A stretch of 64,000 nucleotides of DNA from Ananas comosus (Eukaryota; Streptophyta; Magnoliopsida; Poales; Bromeliaceae), in contig NC_033629.1 of NCBI RefSeq assembly GCF_001540865.1, forward strand, positions 3,036,144-3,100,143, read 5' to 3'. The stretch's first letter is position 1. Each line of letters starts with the position of its first letter. Below the pieces are notes generated by a model that saw nothing but the letters and a program-made list of their open reading frames with translations, was not told the DNA's origin and did no database searches. This document shows, in pieces, positions 51,409 through 62,121 of this stretch. The position numbers and the translations under genes were made by a program.

Positions 51409-51814
51409 TGAAAAAAGAAGAGCATTACACCTCGTTGATGAATATGATGGATAAAACCCTAGTAATGGTAGATCTGAAGCTAGTATAAGGGAGTGAGAGG
51501 AAGGGGAAGAGGAAGGTGAGCAATAAACCTCGTTGATCTGAACCTCGTTGTTGCCCGAGGAAGACGAGCACTAAACCTTCTCGATCGCGGGCGCACTCCT
51601 TGCATCACTGTCGCTCTCCTCGGGCGGGCGGAACACCTGAGGGCTCTCCTGGCAGTTCCAATCAACTAGGGTTAAGGGCCCACTATGGTGGTTAGTTAAG
51701 TTAATAGAATATAAAATAACATAAGAGGGGCAAAATAGTCAATTCACATTATTAACTATTCATGGTTAAGTAGTTTAACTCTGGTTAACAAACTTTCTCT
51801 AACAGACTCTAACA

Positions 51815-51930
51815 GTAGGGACAATTCTGCATAAAGTTGAACTTTTGCAGGGACAACTTATGGAGTTTCCATTTTGCAGGGATATATCCGCAATTGGATA
51901 TGTTTGCAAGGACCTGTATGCATTTAACCC
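51815..51930. repeat. MULE right terminal inverted repeat
   Basis: Inverse partner of 47430-47545. 51480-51660 inside it is a GC-rich leader-like zone upstream of the transposase. Confidence 0.93.
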
Positions 51931-53011
51931 TAACTTTAATTACTTAGAATTACCTTCAAAACAATTAACCATAATCAATCAGGAATTTAGCATCAATTTA
52001 CCAGAATTCGAACTTCTTCAAGGGTTTTTTCTCAGCTGCACTTACTATGCAATAGCTCTAATCATTTCAGCTCCAAATCTGAACTTTCAGCAGCAAAACT
52101 CCATATAGGTCTCATTTCTGCAGCAATTAATTAACTAGACCTCATAATAACTAAATTTACCTTAATTTAGATGCTCTAGCCAAGTTGTTCAGCAACTCCA
52201 ACAGCAGGAATTCCTTGCTAGGAAATCCCTTTCAGTTCGGACCAGCAAGGAGATCCCTTAACGCATCAATTTCATCAACCTTCCTCAGCTCGGATCAACT
52301 TCTCTACTTGAACCAGCAAGCTACAAGGCTGCCCCACTTCTTCTTTGTTTATTCAGCTACTAGCTAAAATTCCTCAGCTGATTTCTTACTTGGATCAGCT
52401 TCTTTTCTTATCCTCAATCCGCAGCCCTCCAAGCTGCCAGAACTTCCTCAACTCCTCAAGCCTTTTCTTCACTACTCTGCTCCTAAGGCTGAGAGAAAAA
52501 AAGAGAGAAAAGGAATAAATGGAAGAGATTAAAAAGCCTGCTGGATACCTGGACATGTGTACTTCAACTGAGGCTAAGAGATAAGGATAAAAAAATTGCA
52601 ACTTAACCCCCAATTTCATCAAAAGTGCATGACAATCCTGCAATTTACACTTTTGTCCTTGCACTAACTAGAACCTGGCAGCAGCTGCTTTAAAGCTTAT
52701 TTTGCACATCCAACTCACTTCAAGTCCACTCAAACACTTCCAAATTACCCTAATATACCTCTACAAGTTGTCAAATTAATTTGGAAGTGATAAATTTTTA
52801 TTTTAGCATTATTGCGATCAATTTGATCCCAATTAGCTACATAATGGAAATTCGATATATTATAAGCACCAAGTTATTCGTGCTATTAGTTTTTTAGTCC
52901 CTGGATTGAGAAATGTGCGGTTATAATTGAGAAATGTGCGGTTAGAATGATGTGGGCCCCCTAGGGTTGAGTAAGTAGTAGGTTGAATAGTATAATCTAA
53001 CGGGTAAAAAT
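51931..53011. other. Non-coding DNA right of the MULE
   Basis: Contains no gene I can support. It continues the composition seen left of 47430, consistent with one older repeat split by the MULE. From about 52850 the family T MITE begins ('ataagcaccaagttattcg'). Confidence 0.4.
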
Positions 53012-53093
53012 AATCAAAGGGGTTAATCTAACGGCAGAAAACTTGATAGCACCAAGTGCTTGGTACTATCGATAGCATAGCAGCCGGACTCTG

Positions 53094-53145
<52 letters not shown>

Positions 53146-53227
53146 CAGAGTCCGGCTGCTATGCTATCGATAGTACCAAGCACTTGGTGCTATCAAGTTT
53201 TCTGCCGTTAGATTAACCCCTTTGATT
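53012..53227. repeat. Perfect 216-bp palindrome abutting an N
   Basis: Left arm 53012-53119 and right arm 53120-53227 are exact reverse complements about a centre at 53119.5 inside a TA tract. The right arm ends at the base before N (53228). The left arm is the end of a MITE that continues normally leftward, whereas the right copy stops at the N. This looks like an assembly or read artefact. Confidence 0.9.
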
Positions 53228-53233
53228 NATATA

Positions 53234-53270
<37 letters not shown>

Positions 53271-53280
53271 GTGTGTGTGT

Positions 53281-53490
53281 GTTAGTAACTGAAATTATAT
53301 AAATGAGAATAAAAAAAAGCTATAAAGGATCTAAAATTGCTTACAATACTTTCTTGTCATTTTTTATTCTTCGAGAATTTGGGCGATTTGGCTGGCTGGC
53401 ACAAAATTTAAATACGAAATTGAAACAATTAAAACTTTTCATTCTCAAGTCAATAAAAAAAATTATTATTTTTAAAATTTTTATAAAGTA
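53281..53490. repeat. Dispersed repeat, right part, copy B
   Basis: Counterpart of 43760-43990. Confidence 0.6.
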
Positions 53491-53769
53491 TATATTTTAA
53501 AATTCATATGTTATAATGATTAGGACGTAACTATCATTACTCTCGCCACGCAACAATACGTATTGGTTTTCCTTGAGAGCATTCTTTAGATAAAAATAGT
53601 ATACATATGAATAACAGTATAAACAAAGTGATTAATTCTTAACACCGATCACGCACTCTGTGATGGCTAAAACAACCTCAAAGACCCTAGTTGGAGCTAA
53701 GTTTTAATTTATTGTCCCTACTGCAGAAGTGAAACTCGTGAAATTAAGTATTAGAAATTAGGATGTTAA

Positions 53770-53928
53770 CCGACCGTCCCTAGAGCAAGTGGCAAAAGGC
53801 TTGGTGGTTGGTACCCGAGACCTAAGTTCGAATCCTAGTTGATTTACATTTCCAGCTAAGTTTAGTTCTAAATGAAATAAACGAAGCGGGTAGCGTGCTA
53901 CCTATCTCTCAAAAAAAAAAAAGAAGAA
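53770..53928 (+). mobile_element. tRNA-derived SINE with 17-bp target duplication
   Basis: A 159-bp element is flanked by perfect 17-bp repeats AGAAATTAGGATGTTAA (53753-53769 and 53929-53945). It carries a Pol III A box TGGCAAAAGG (53790-53799) and B box AGTTCGAATCC (53825-53835), 26 bp apart as in tRNA genes, and ends in an A-rich tail. It is inserted in the dispersed repeat whose empty site is seen at about 42705-42720. Confidence 0.88.
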
Positions 53929-53934
53929 AGAAAT

Positions 53935-54083
53935 TAGGATGTTAATCTGCAATGTCCAATAATTTATTATGTAAATTTTGTGTGATGTATCATCATATAC
54001 ATCACAAATTTTCATTTATGCCAAAATGTTTAAGGACTCGTGATTCAGATCTCTTGGACATCAATTCAGGTACAAACAATTGA
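53935..54083. repeat. Dispersed repeat, left part, copy B
   Basis: Counterpart of 42690-42865, followed again by a TA tract with a MITE. Confidence 0.65.
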
Positions 54084-54100
54084 TTTTATATATATATATA

Positions 54101-54337
54101 GGCTGAGAGTATAGAGCCCTTTGTATTCATAAGTTTTCGATCGTTTAGATGAAAAAAATATGCGGTTAGGATGAAAGTGGTTACGGTTAAGTTGATAGTG
54201 GGCCCCCTAGGGTTGAGAGAGTTGTTGGTTGAATAGTATAATCTAACGGGTGAAAATGATTAAAGGGTGGATCTAACGGCCAAAAACTTATGAGTATAAT
54301 CGGCACTATACTCATAAGAGTATAGTAGCCGGACTCT
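54101..54337. mobile_element. Foldback MITE family T, copy 2
   Basis: Ends GGCTGAGAGTATAGAG and, on the complement, GAGTCCGGCTACTATACTC, with inverted 'attcataagttttcg' and 'actcataagtttttggcc' inside. TA microsatellite on both sides. Confidence 0.65.
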
Positions 54338-54499
54338 ATATATATATATATATTAGTAACTAAAATTGTATAAATGTAAGTAAAATTATATATGTTAGTA
54401 ACAAAAATTGCATAAATTTGAATATGAAAAGGCTACAAAAATCTAAAACGGCTTACAATGGTATCCGTAGTAAACAGGCCTCGTTGCCATTCATTTATT

Positions 54500-54690
54500 T
54501 TCGATAATAGAGCCTCCAAATCGACGATCAGTACCGTTGAATATGATCCATACCACGTGGTAGAAACCAAATTTCAAAATTTTTTCGATATCATTATCCT
54601 AATGATCAAAGAGTTTCAAAATTTGATATTTTAATGGTTGATATGAGAAGTTTTCTCACTTAACGGTGTAAAGATACCCAAATCAAATAC
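54500..54690. mobile_element. Partial copy of the 2079/43183 MITE family
   Basis: 'aaatcgacgatcagtaccg', 'ttcgatatcattatcctaat' and 'cttaacggtgtaaagatac' follow the order of the left half of the 43183-43719 element. The right half is missing. Confidence 0.5.
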
Positions 54691-54959
54691 TAAACGATGT
54701 AAAACTGAAAATGTGAGAGAAAGAGAGATATCAGCGTACTTTTAATCTTAATAGTGCTATGAGTTAATATATCGCTCTGCATTAATCAAACAAATTCTAT
54801 TAAAAATTGATCTAATTCGATCGGATGCTCTGAAAAACTTGGTAAAGCTGTTGCAGGTTCGGACAAGAAATTAAACAAATAATTCATACATACCTGAATT
54901 TCTTGGTAAAGCTATTGCAGGTTCTTGTGCTCCCGTATCAAAATGGAAATTGTGTGCGC

Positions 54960-55290
54960 CGCTGTACGAAGTCTCTCGATGTTGGCCGCCATCTCTATCT
55001 CCTCTCTCTCTCGCCTGCTCTGTGCATGAAGACTTCCGGTATCTCATTTCCCTCTCTCCTGCTATCTCTCTCTATCTCCTGGTCTCTTTCCATTTCAATC
55101 TCGTCTCTCTCCCCCTCTTTTGCTCTTTCTCTCCCGTGCTCTCCTTCTCTTGCTCTCTCTCTCCCGTGCTCCCCCTCTCTTTATCTCTTTCTCCTAGTCT
55201 CTCTCTACATACGTCTCTCTCCTCTAATCTCTTTTGGCCCCTCGTGGTCACTCTCTTCAGGAAGCGCTCTCTCTCTTTTTTTTAATTCAG
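54960..55290. repeat. CT-rich low-complexity tract
   Basis: Long runs of 'ctctct' and 'ctccc' with near-repeats such as 'ctctctctcccgtgctc'. Leu/Ser-rich open frames across it are a composition effect. The complement would be a GAGA-rich leader, but no gene follows. Confidence 0.7.
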
Positions 55291-55631
55291 CAACGAAGAG
55301 GAAGAGAGACCGGGACATGTGGCGCGAATGCAAGTTTTATAAAGAAATATTTATCTATATACCCCTCAATTTTTTCAAAATATCTTATGTAATCCTTTTC
55401 TTTATTTCAAATTATATCTCTCATTATATTTTTCTCGTTATTGAATTTTCTACCAAGTGTATGTTGGTAATTTATATGCCAATCATAAAAATGCAAAATA
55501 TAAACGTCATAGAAGAATAGAATTTATAAATCAATTGTGCAATTAATTTTTTTTAGTCAAATCAAGAAAAAATGAGATTTTTTTTTAAAAAAAAACTTCA
55601 AAAAAGAATTTAAAAAATATGATTAGCGCTA

Positions 55632-56029
55632 TTGCTTCAAAATGCATTTATTCAACAAATTTTAAAAAAATTAAACTCAACTAATTATTAAATATTTCTG
55701 AATATTTATGAAAATTAGTAAAGTTTAAANCCTACATGCCTCGTTTTTTGGAAACTTAGAAGATGAAGATATCACATATTCGATGTTTTAGTATTTCATT
55801 AATTGAGGAAATTCCAATATTTTTGCTTCAAAATGCATTTATTCAACAAATTTTAAAAAAATTAAACTCAACTAATTATTAAATATTTCTGAATATTTAT
55901 GAAAATTAGTAAAGTTTAAATTTGCTTTTAGAAACAAAAATATTGGAATTTCCTCAATTAATGAAATACTAAAACATCGAATATGTGATATCTTCATCTT
56001 CTAAGTTTCCAAAAAACGAGGCATGTAGG
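55632..56029. repeat. Direct plus inverted repeat around an N
   Basis: A 98-bp direct repeat (55632-55729 and 55823-55920) has its first copy ending exactly at N (55730). Exact 95-bp inverted arms, 55731-55825 and 55935-56029, start exactly after the N and enclose the second direct copy. Repeats that abut an N on both sides suggest a false join. Confidence 0.88.
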
Positions 56030-56768
56030 AGATGTATATTCTCCAACAAACGAAGAGATTCCTCCAAGAAATAAAGAGCTAAGAGTTTCGATGAAAAGAT
56101 ACATTTTCTAAGAAACGAAGAGATTTCACCAAAAAATGAAAATGTTGCTCCTAAAAACGAATAGGTGTAATAGAGGAGTGTGCATTTTGAGTAAATGCAA
56201 TAATATTAATAAATTAAATATTAGTAAATATTTATGAATTATTTTTTTAATTTCTCTATATATATAATTTTTTGTATGTAAGAAAGTATTGTTACCATAA
56301 GCAATTGCACCAATTAGGACTTAAATTTAAAGAGAAAAAAGACTTTTAGAGGGAGATATCCTGGATATTACGTGGATTTAAATCAAGTTGGTGATATTTA
56401 TTTAATTGGTCTTCATACACTTACTGAGCGGTTAGTTTTGAAAAAAAAAATATTTTCTTTAATTTTTTCTTAATATGCATGCTTTGGTGAAAATATTTTT
56501 TAGTCATAGTTGTTTGTATACAATATAATTATACTTGTATTAATATTTTTTATTTGCTTTCATATTTTTCGCTGATTAGATGAATTAGTTGTATAGTAAT
56601 TTATTTTCACATTGTAGATTAATCTCTTCTCTTTTTTTTTTTATGATTCTATTTTCTAAAATTTTACTAAAATTCTAAAAAAAAATTTCCTTCTATGTCT
56701 ACTAATTCTTTAATTTTTTCTATTTTATTTAGAACATGTCATTAGCATATAGTTATCTTTAACATTAG
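56030..56768. other. AT-rich DNA upstream of the F-box remnant
   Basis: No first exon for the F-box remnant could be identified with an ATG in frame. An AG acceptor at 56767-56768 suggests one once existed. Confidence 0.4.
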
Positions 56769-57828
56769 GTTGATGATGAGAAAGATGTGCAACTACCAAC
56801 TGATATTTTAATAAAAATTTTCACCAGAGTTGATTTGGCTACTCTATATTCTTTTCGAGCTATCTCTTTCTACTTCAATAGAGCAACTTACACTTTTGAA
56901 TTTATGTTGCGTCGTTGTCAAAAGTTGTTTGGAACATTTAACTTGTTTGTACAACAATTCGATGTAAGTTTACCTGTAGAATTTACCCTAGCACATAACA
57001 CTTTGGTTTTGCCAAATTTTAACTAGGGATTTATACTGGAGATTGTTTATATTCTTTTATCCTCGTTGAATAGATGTTTGTTATGTTCAAATAATAATCT
57101 TCATTATCCAAGATTCTGTATACGTCATCACACTAGCAAATAATGGGTTAAGCTATCTAATCCTAGGACTAAGTACCATTCCAAAGGTTTTGCCTTGATC
57201 GTGTATGGGTCCTCACCTCACCACTATAAAATTCTACGATTATGTTGGTCGCATTTTCCTATATAAAATTTGGTCAGTGAGTTGTTTGATTAAGTACAAT
57301 AGAATTTAGCGATGGTGTGGTGAAACTTGCCTAAATGCAATTCATTCTTTAGGTTTGGAGGGATCATTTTTAGTTGGCCGGTATTTGTATTGGATAGTAA
57401 ATAATTGTACGATCTTTGTGTTTGACTTACGAACATTTAATTCGCATTTCAAAGAACTACCAAACCAAGCTGGCTATTGTCCTATACATCCTTACAAAAA
57501 TGAGTTGGCGAGCCGCGATGGAGGCCTTGATTTACTACATATTTGTCTCGACACAATGGATATTTGGAATCTACCATCATACAACTCAGCTTGGATTTTT
57601 GTTGCTAGAGCGTGTTTCAGTCCCTTATTGGTAAATTCTATATTCTACAGTACGATAATTTTTCGAACATATGATAAAATATTTTTGTTGACCGCCGATG
57701 GCATTTTCATTATGGACATACAAGATCGTGCTGTTGAGATTTTGAGCTTGAGTGAGAATCATCCAATTGGATCAGAGATCTATATTTACTATTCTGCATT
57801 TTCTAATGAGAGAATTTATTTGGAATAA
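56769..57828 (+). pseudogene. Decayed F-box gene
   Basis: From 56769 the frame reads DDEKDVQLPTDILIKIFTRV, then LATLYSFRAISFYFNRATY: an F-box, normally the Skp1-binding part of an SCF ubiquitin ligase. A GTAAGT donor follows FVQQFD near 56966. Downstream coding-like pieces persist, such as YHSKGFALIVYGSSPHHYKI at about 57160-57220 and an open C-terminal part at 57355-57828 (GRYLYWIVNNCTIFVFDLRT; IFLLTADGIFIMDI) resembling F-box-associated beta repeats. They are separated by in-frame stops and frame changes, and no initiator ATG is present in frame. A functional multi-exon version is possible but unlikely. Confidence 0.65.
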
Positions 57829-59961
57829 AAGAACTCCTTCTGAATACAACGGCAACCGGTTGTTCAAAATAATTGTATTAAGTTACAATAATATAATAGT
57901 TTTTCTATAGCTTTCTCAAGCAACATATAGAAATGTTGTTTGATGATATTTCTAGCATTTTGTTTGCTTCTCTAAATGTTTCAGGTCCTTTTTGTTCTTT
58001 CTTTTTTTTTGGGGCTTATAGTGCTGATGTATAAAACAGTTTCTATATTAATACAAATCTTAAGTTTGACTATTTAAAAAATTGCTAAAGTTCAAATCAC
58101 TTTTCGCTACCTTTGATATTTTTCACACAATTTTTTTAACAAAAGGTAATTTTACAAAACCATTTTTAGCTGTTAATTAAAACTTTTTACACAACCTTTA
58201 AATTAGAAATTTTAAACACAAATTCAATTTCGAATTGGCAAATTTCAAATAGCAACACATATAATGAAATAAAATACGAATTTGAGTTTAAGTTACGATA
58301 AAAGTTAATAGAAAAATTCAGATATTTTTTACGTAATTAATATGTATGAGTATATTTAATAATAGCATAAGCGAAACGTCATACAAATAAAATTTCATAC
58401 ATATTTAATTTGATATTAAATATCCATCAAGAGAATTTGTAAAAGGCTATAAACAGATTTATTAATGCTTAAAAAATTAATTTCAAAAAAAAACTTCCGA
58501 TACAAGTGAGAGAAAACTATTTAAATGATTATTTGTCAAAACATTAAATGTACATTATAAGTTTAGATTTATATTAAAATTTGAATATTTTTTTCAAAAT
58601 TTAGATTTTACATCTAAATTGGCTTGAAAGATTACGAAAAAAAATAATATATATAAGCGCAATTTGGTTAAATTATAGGATGGGTGAGGAAAGTTTGAAG
58701 TTTAATTCAAATTTTACAATGTTCATCCAAATTGGCTTTAAAAAGTTATGAAAAAATTATTGAAACATTTGGTAAAATTATATAATTTACCAAAAAAAGG
58801 GACGAGAAAACATTACTATTTAATTTCCATTTGTAAAGGAAAACGATCACTTCTCGTACGGTAATAAATAACTAGCGAATCCAAATTAAAACACGCCATT
58901 TATTTAATTAAGAAGAATATATTTCTATTAGGGTCTCCATAAGGAATTAATTTTTTATTGTGTGATTTAATTTTCATATAAATAGAAAGACGTGAAATTC
59001 AAGTCATTATTGGACAGGATAATAGAAATCATGTCCGATTCTAATTCTCGTGCCTTCCAAAAACAGATATTAATGCCCAATGATTAGGTTCATCTCCTAA
59101 TACACTCCTCGTATGAACCTCATTCCCTATCTAAACCTTTTCATTTTTTTCTATTAATTAACTAAATTGAACATAATTTTACAATTTGAACATAACTTTA
59201 TTTTTGAAAATAAACTTAATGGCCAATTCAAATTGCTGCTATAAAAATTTAATTTTTGATAAAAGTTATAATATCTTCTTTCTAATATAATACATATATT
59301 ACTAACTAATATTAAAGTTTGTAATATTAAATATTACTAATACGTGCTGATATATATAAGTCAATATAACTTGAAATTATCATTTTTTGGACCAATTGTT
59401 GCAGGGATCTTTTGTTCTCGGACTTTGGACAAAATCGATTGTTTGCTTGGTTTCTTTGGTTAAATTTCATTTTAGAAATCTTCTTTGTAGCATGTTTAAT
59501 CGACAAAAAAAAACACTTATAATATTTTACTTTCTTTAACGTTCACCAGTTCACGGCCGTGTATAGTTTAGTTTTGATACTTCATATTAAGTTACTATGG
59601 CTATTAATTGTATATCTATACTTTATCTTAGGATTGATACAAGTACTTTTTCTAGGTGCTTTAAGTTCTTTTTAATTCCGAATAATAGGGTACAGCTATT
59701 AAGCGCGCCCGAAGCCAAAGTAGGCTAGGGATGCAAATGTTTTCGGGTTGGTAGAGCTTTCATTTTGATCATTTCCAAATGGGGCAATAAGTGTGTGGCA
59801 ATAAATGAACTTGGGACAGTAAGGCCGGGCATTTTTTATTTATGATCCAAAAATGATATGGAGTGAGAGTTGGTGCAAATATTGATCCGCGTCAAATCCT
59901 TGCACCCTCCATGTGCGAATCTATTATGTATTTAAATTATTGGAATAATTTTATACAGCTT

Positions 59962-60004
<43 letters not shown>

Positions 60005-60017
60005 TATAATATATATA
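57829..60017. other. AT-rich intergenic DNA
   Basis: No gene or delimitable element is seen. 59964-60001 is a TA microsatellite. Confidence 0.5.
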
Positions 60018-61742
60018 GGGGTGTAATGCCAGCCGGCCACATTTTCTGGGCCGAAACGGGCTAGTGGCGGCCGGCCGGCCGAATTCAATTTCGGGCTGTG
60101 CCAGGCCAGGCCCGAGCTGCTAGCTTCCGACCTGACACAGCCCTTTGGCCCGAAAGGCATGGGCCGTGCTTAGCTGCCTAGCTTCCGACCTGACACGGCC
60201 CTTTGGCCCGGAAGGCATGGGCCGTGCTTCGAGCGGGTCTTTTAAAATATTTAATTTTAAAGTTTTTTTTAAAAAATAGTTTAAATTTAATTAAATCACT
60301 AAAAATTTATAAAAATAATTATAATATAGTAAATATTTAATTTTTAAAAAAATTAAATAAATTTGTATTATTTTTTTAAAAAAAATTTTCAACACAGGGC
60401 GCCGGGGTTTCGGAGGGAGGTGGGGATTTCCAGGGAGGAGAGGGTCTTGGAGAAGGCAGCCGGGGAGGAGGTAGGGAGCGCTGGGGAGGAGGTAGGGAGC
60501 GCCGGGGGGGAGTAGGTCAGGAAGGTGGAGCGAGACGGCTGAACGAGGTGGGGGCCTTGGATTTAGGTGCCGGAGCGGGGGCCACGGGAGGCGACGTTGG
60601 ACCATGGGAGACGGTGCGAGGGTCTCGCTGGCCGGCGCAGGGGCCGCGGGCGCCGTACGGCCTCGTGCCGAGCTACAGCTCAACACGGATACTGTAGCAC
60701 CCGTGCCTGGCCGACCCAGCCCGAGGCTCTGAACCGTGCTGGGCCATATTTTTGGAGCCCGACGGCCAAGCATGGCACGGCCCGAAACGGGCCTGGGCCT
60801 TGCCGGGTCGAGGGTAGGCGGGCGGCCCGGCACAGCATGTCCCGCTTGGGCCGTGCCAGCCCGGCCCGCACCCCATGGCCCAAGGCGCCATGGGGTTTGA
60901 GCTCCTGGGAGGAGGGCTCCGCCCTCAAACCTTGGGAGGAGGACTTTTGGTCCAATGGACCAAAGAATATTGGTCCATTGGACTAAAAGTCTATTTCATT
61001 TTTTAAAAAATAAATTATACAAATTTATTTATTTTTAAAAAAAATTAAATATTTATTTTAGTATAATTATTTTTATAATTTTTTAATATCTTAATCAAAA
61101 TATTAATTTAAATAAAAATATTTATTGTTTATATTTTTAAATTCCATACTAATTTTTTTTAAAAAAATTAAAAAATAAATACTTACGAGGCCGGCCCGAA
61201 GCACGGCCCGGCCAGTGCCTTCCGGGCCAAAGGGCCGTGCCGGGCCATAGAGTAGTCAACTTGGGCCCGGCAAGACCCAGCCCGAAATTAAATCCGGGTC
61301 GGGGCGGGCCGGGCCGAGCCGGACCCTAGCCCATTTTGGCCCGAAAAATATAGGCCATGCCGGTCCGGCACGGCCCACATTACACCGCTAGTGGGGGCGC
61401 CACGGGAGACGCCATGGGCGCCTGCTCCTCCCAAGGTCTAACCATGGGAGGAGTATGAGGGCAAGGCCCCAAGGCCCTTGGGCCTTGGGGGTTCTGGGCC
61501 GTGCTGGCTTGGCTGGTACAGCCCAAGCGGGCCGTGCCGTGCCGTGCCGTGTTGGGCCGCCCGCCTCTCCTCGACCCAGCACGGCCAGGCCGTCGGGCCA
61601 CATAGGAGCGGCTCAGCACGGCCCAGAGTGTCGAGCCAGGCCGGTCCGACACGGGTGCTACAGTACTCGTGCCGTGCTGTAGCCCGGCCCGAGTTCGTGC
61701 CAGGCCGAGCAGCATGTGGGCCGCCCGGCCCGTTTTACATCC
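60018..61742. mobile_element. GC-rich hAT-like composite element
   Basis: Starts GGGGTGTAATGCC. Two candidate right ends exist: AGCGGTGTAATG on the complement at 61389-61378 and GGATGTAAAACGGGCC on the complement ending 61742. Between them lie strings of 'gggcc', 'ggcacggcc' and 'cccggc' broken by AT-rich blocks. 61400-61700 is a loose inverted copy of about 60590-60900 (e.g. 'actgtagcacccgtg' against 'cacgggtgctacagta'), consistent with nested insertion. Pro/Arg-rich open frames here are composition effects. TA-rich flanks prevent recognition of an 8-bp duplication. Confidence 0.5.
60115..60229. repeat. Two tandem ~58-bp units
   Basis: 'agcttccgacctgacac' followed by 'ggcatgggccgtgctt' occurs twice with a 58-bp period inside the hAT-like element. 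Confidence 0.85.
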
Positions 61743-61945
61743 ATATATATCGAATAGCAGATATATCTGTACAAAATTTAAGTTTTTAGATTTATCCTTT
61801 CAAAAGTTCAGTAATATTCATATTTGTCCCTTTGGTTTATTATTGTTGGCTCACTGTTTATTTTTTAGTTGAAAAACAGTGAAATGTCAATTTTGCCATC
61901 ACAAATATGTCCCTCCAAAAGCCACATTGATTATATTCGTACAGA
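61743..61945. mobile_element. Fragment of a MULE related to 47430-51930
   Basis: 'gtgaaatgtcaattttgcc' and 'cacaaatatgtccctccaaa' match the subterminal DNA of the large MULE. The fragment continues after the solo LTR at 62122, so the LTR landed inside it. Its outer end is lost at the hAT-like element. Confidence 0.45.
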
Positions 61946-61950
61946 AATAC

Positions 61951-62116
61951 TGTGAGACCCCAAATAGTCCTATATATGAGATATAATAGGGCTAAACTCT
62001 TAACCCGGCTTAAGCATTTTGGGTGGTGGCAAAGCCCAAGAGGTTAAGAGAGTTAAGCGTGCTAGGACGGGAGTAATCCTAGGATGGGTGACCCCCTGGG
62101 AAGTCGGGGCGTCACA
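61951..62116 (+). mobile_element. Solo LTR of a Cassandra-like TRIM with 5S-rRNA-like sequence
   Basis: A 166-bp LTR, TGTGAG...GTCACA, is flanked by perfect 5-bp duplications AATAC (61946-61950 and 62117-62121). 62051-62105 reads much like the 3' half of plant 5S rRNA: TTAAGCGTGCT (box A region) and AGGATGGGTGACC followed by TGGGAAGTC (box C region). It is the same family as the element at 32102-32768. One LTR remaining after unequal recombination explains the structure. Confidence 0.88.
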
Positions 62117-62121
62117 AATAC

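Larger units (their letters stand above)
47430..51930. mobile_element. Two-gene, potentially autonomous Mutator-like element (MULE)
   Basis: A 4.5-kb element bounded by 116-bp terminal inverted repeats starting GGGTTAAATGCATACAGGTC. It contains a spliced MURA-type transposase gene on the minus strand and a spliced GRF zinc-finger gene on the plus strand. Each starts about 520-545 bp from its end, and the two converge on the centre, the same plan as maize MuDR (mudrA/mudrB). Both frames are intact and the ends are about 97% alike, so the insertion is fairly recent. Flanking 9-mers TATTCCTAT and TAACTTTAA do not match, so a target duplication is missing or the exact ends are misjudged. Confidence 0.85.

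Noticed and set aside
47421..51939. A 9-bp target duplication for the large MULE
   Set aside because: TATTCCTAT and TAACTTTAA agree at few positions, so I do not claim one.
53825..53835. A possible tRNA gene from the B-box-like sequence
   Set aside because: No cloverleaf; the A-tail and 17-bp target duplication show it is a SINE.
54903..55520. 205-residue Leu/Ser-rich frame
   Set aside because: Product of a CT microsatellite-like tract; not supported by promoter, domain or splice sites.
60291..60986. Pro/Arg/Ala-rich frames up to 180 residues on both strands
   Set aside because: Lie in the GC-rich hAT-like element and reflect repeated GGCC text.
62051..62105. A genuine 5S rRNA gene
   Set aside because: Only the 3' half-like part is present, diverged, and inside an LTR with its own 5-bp duplication.
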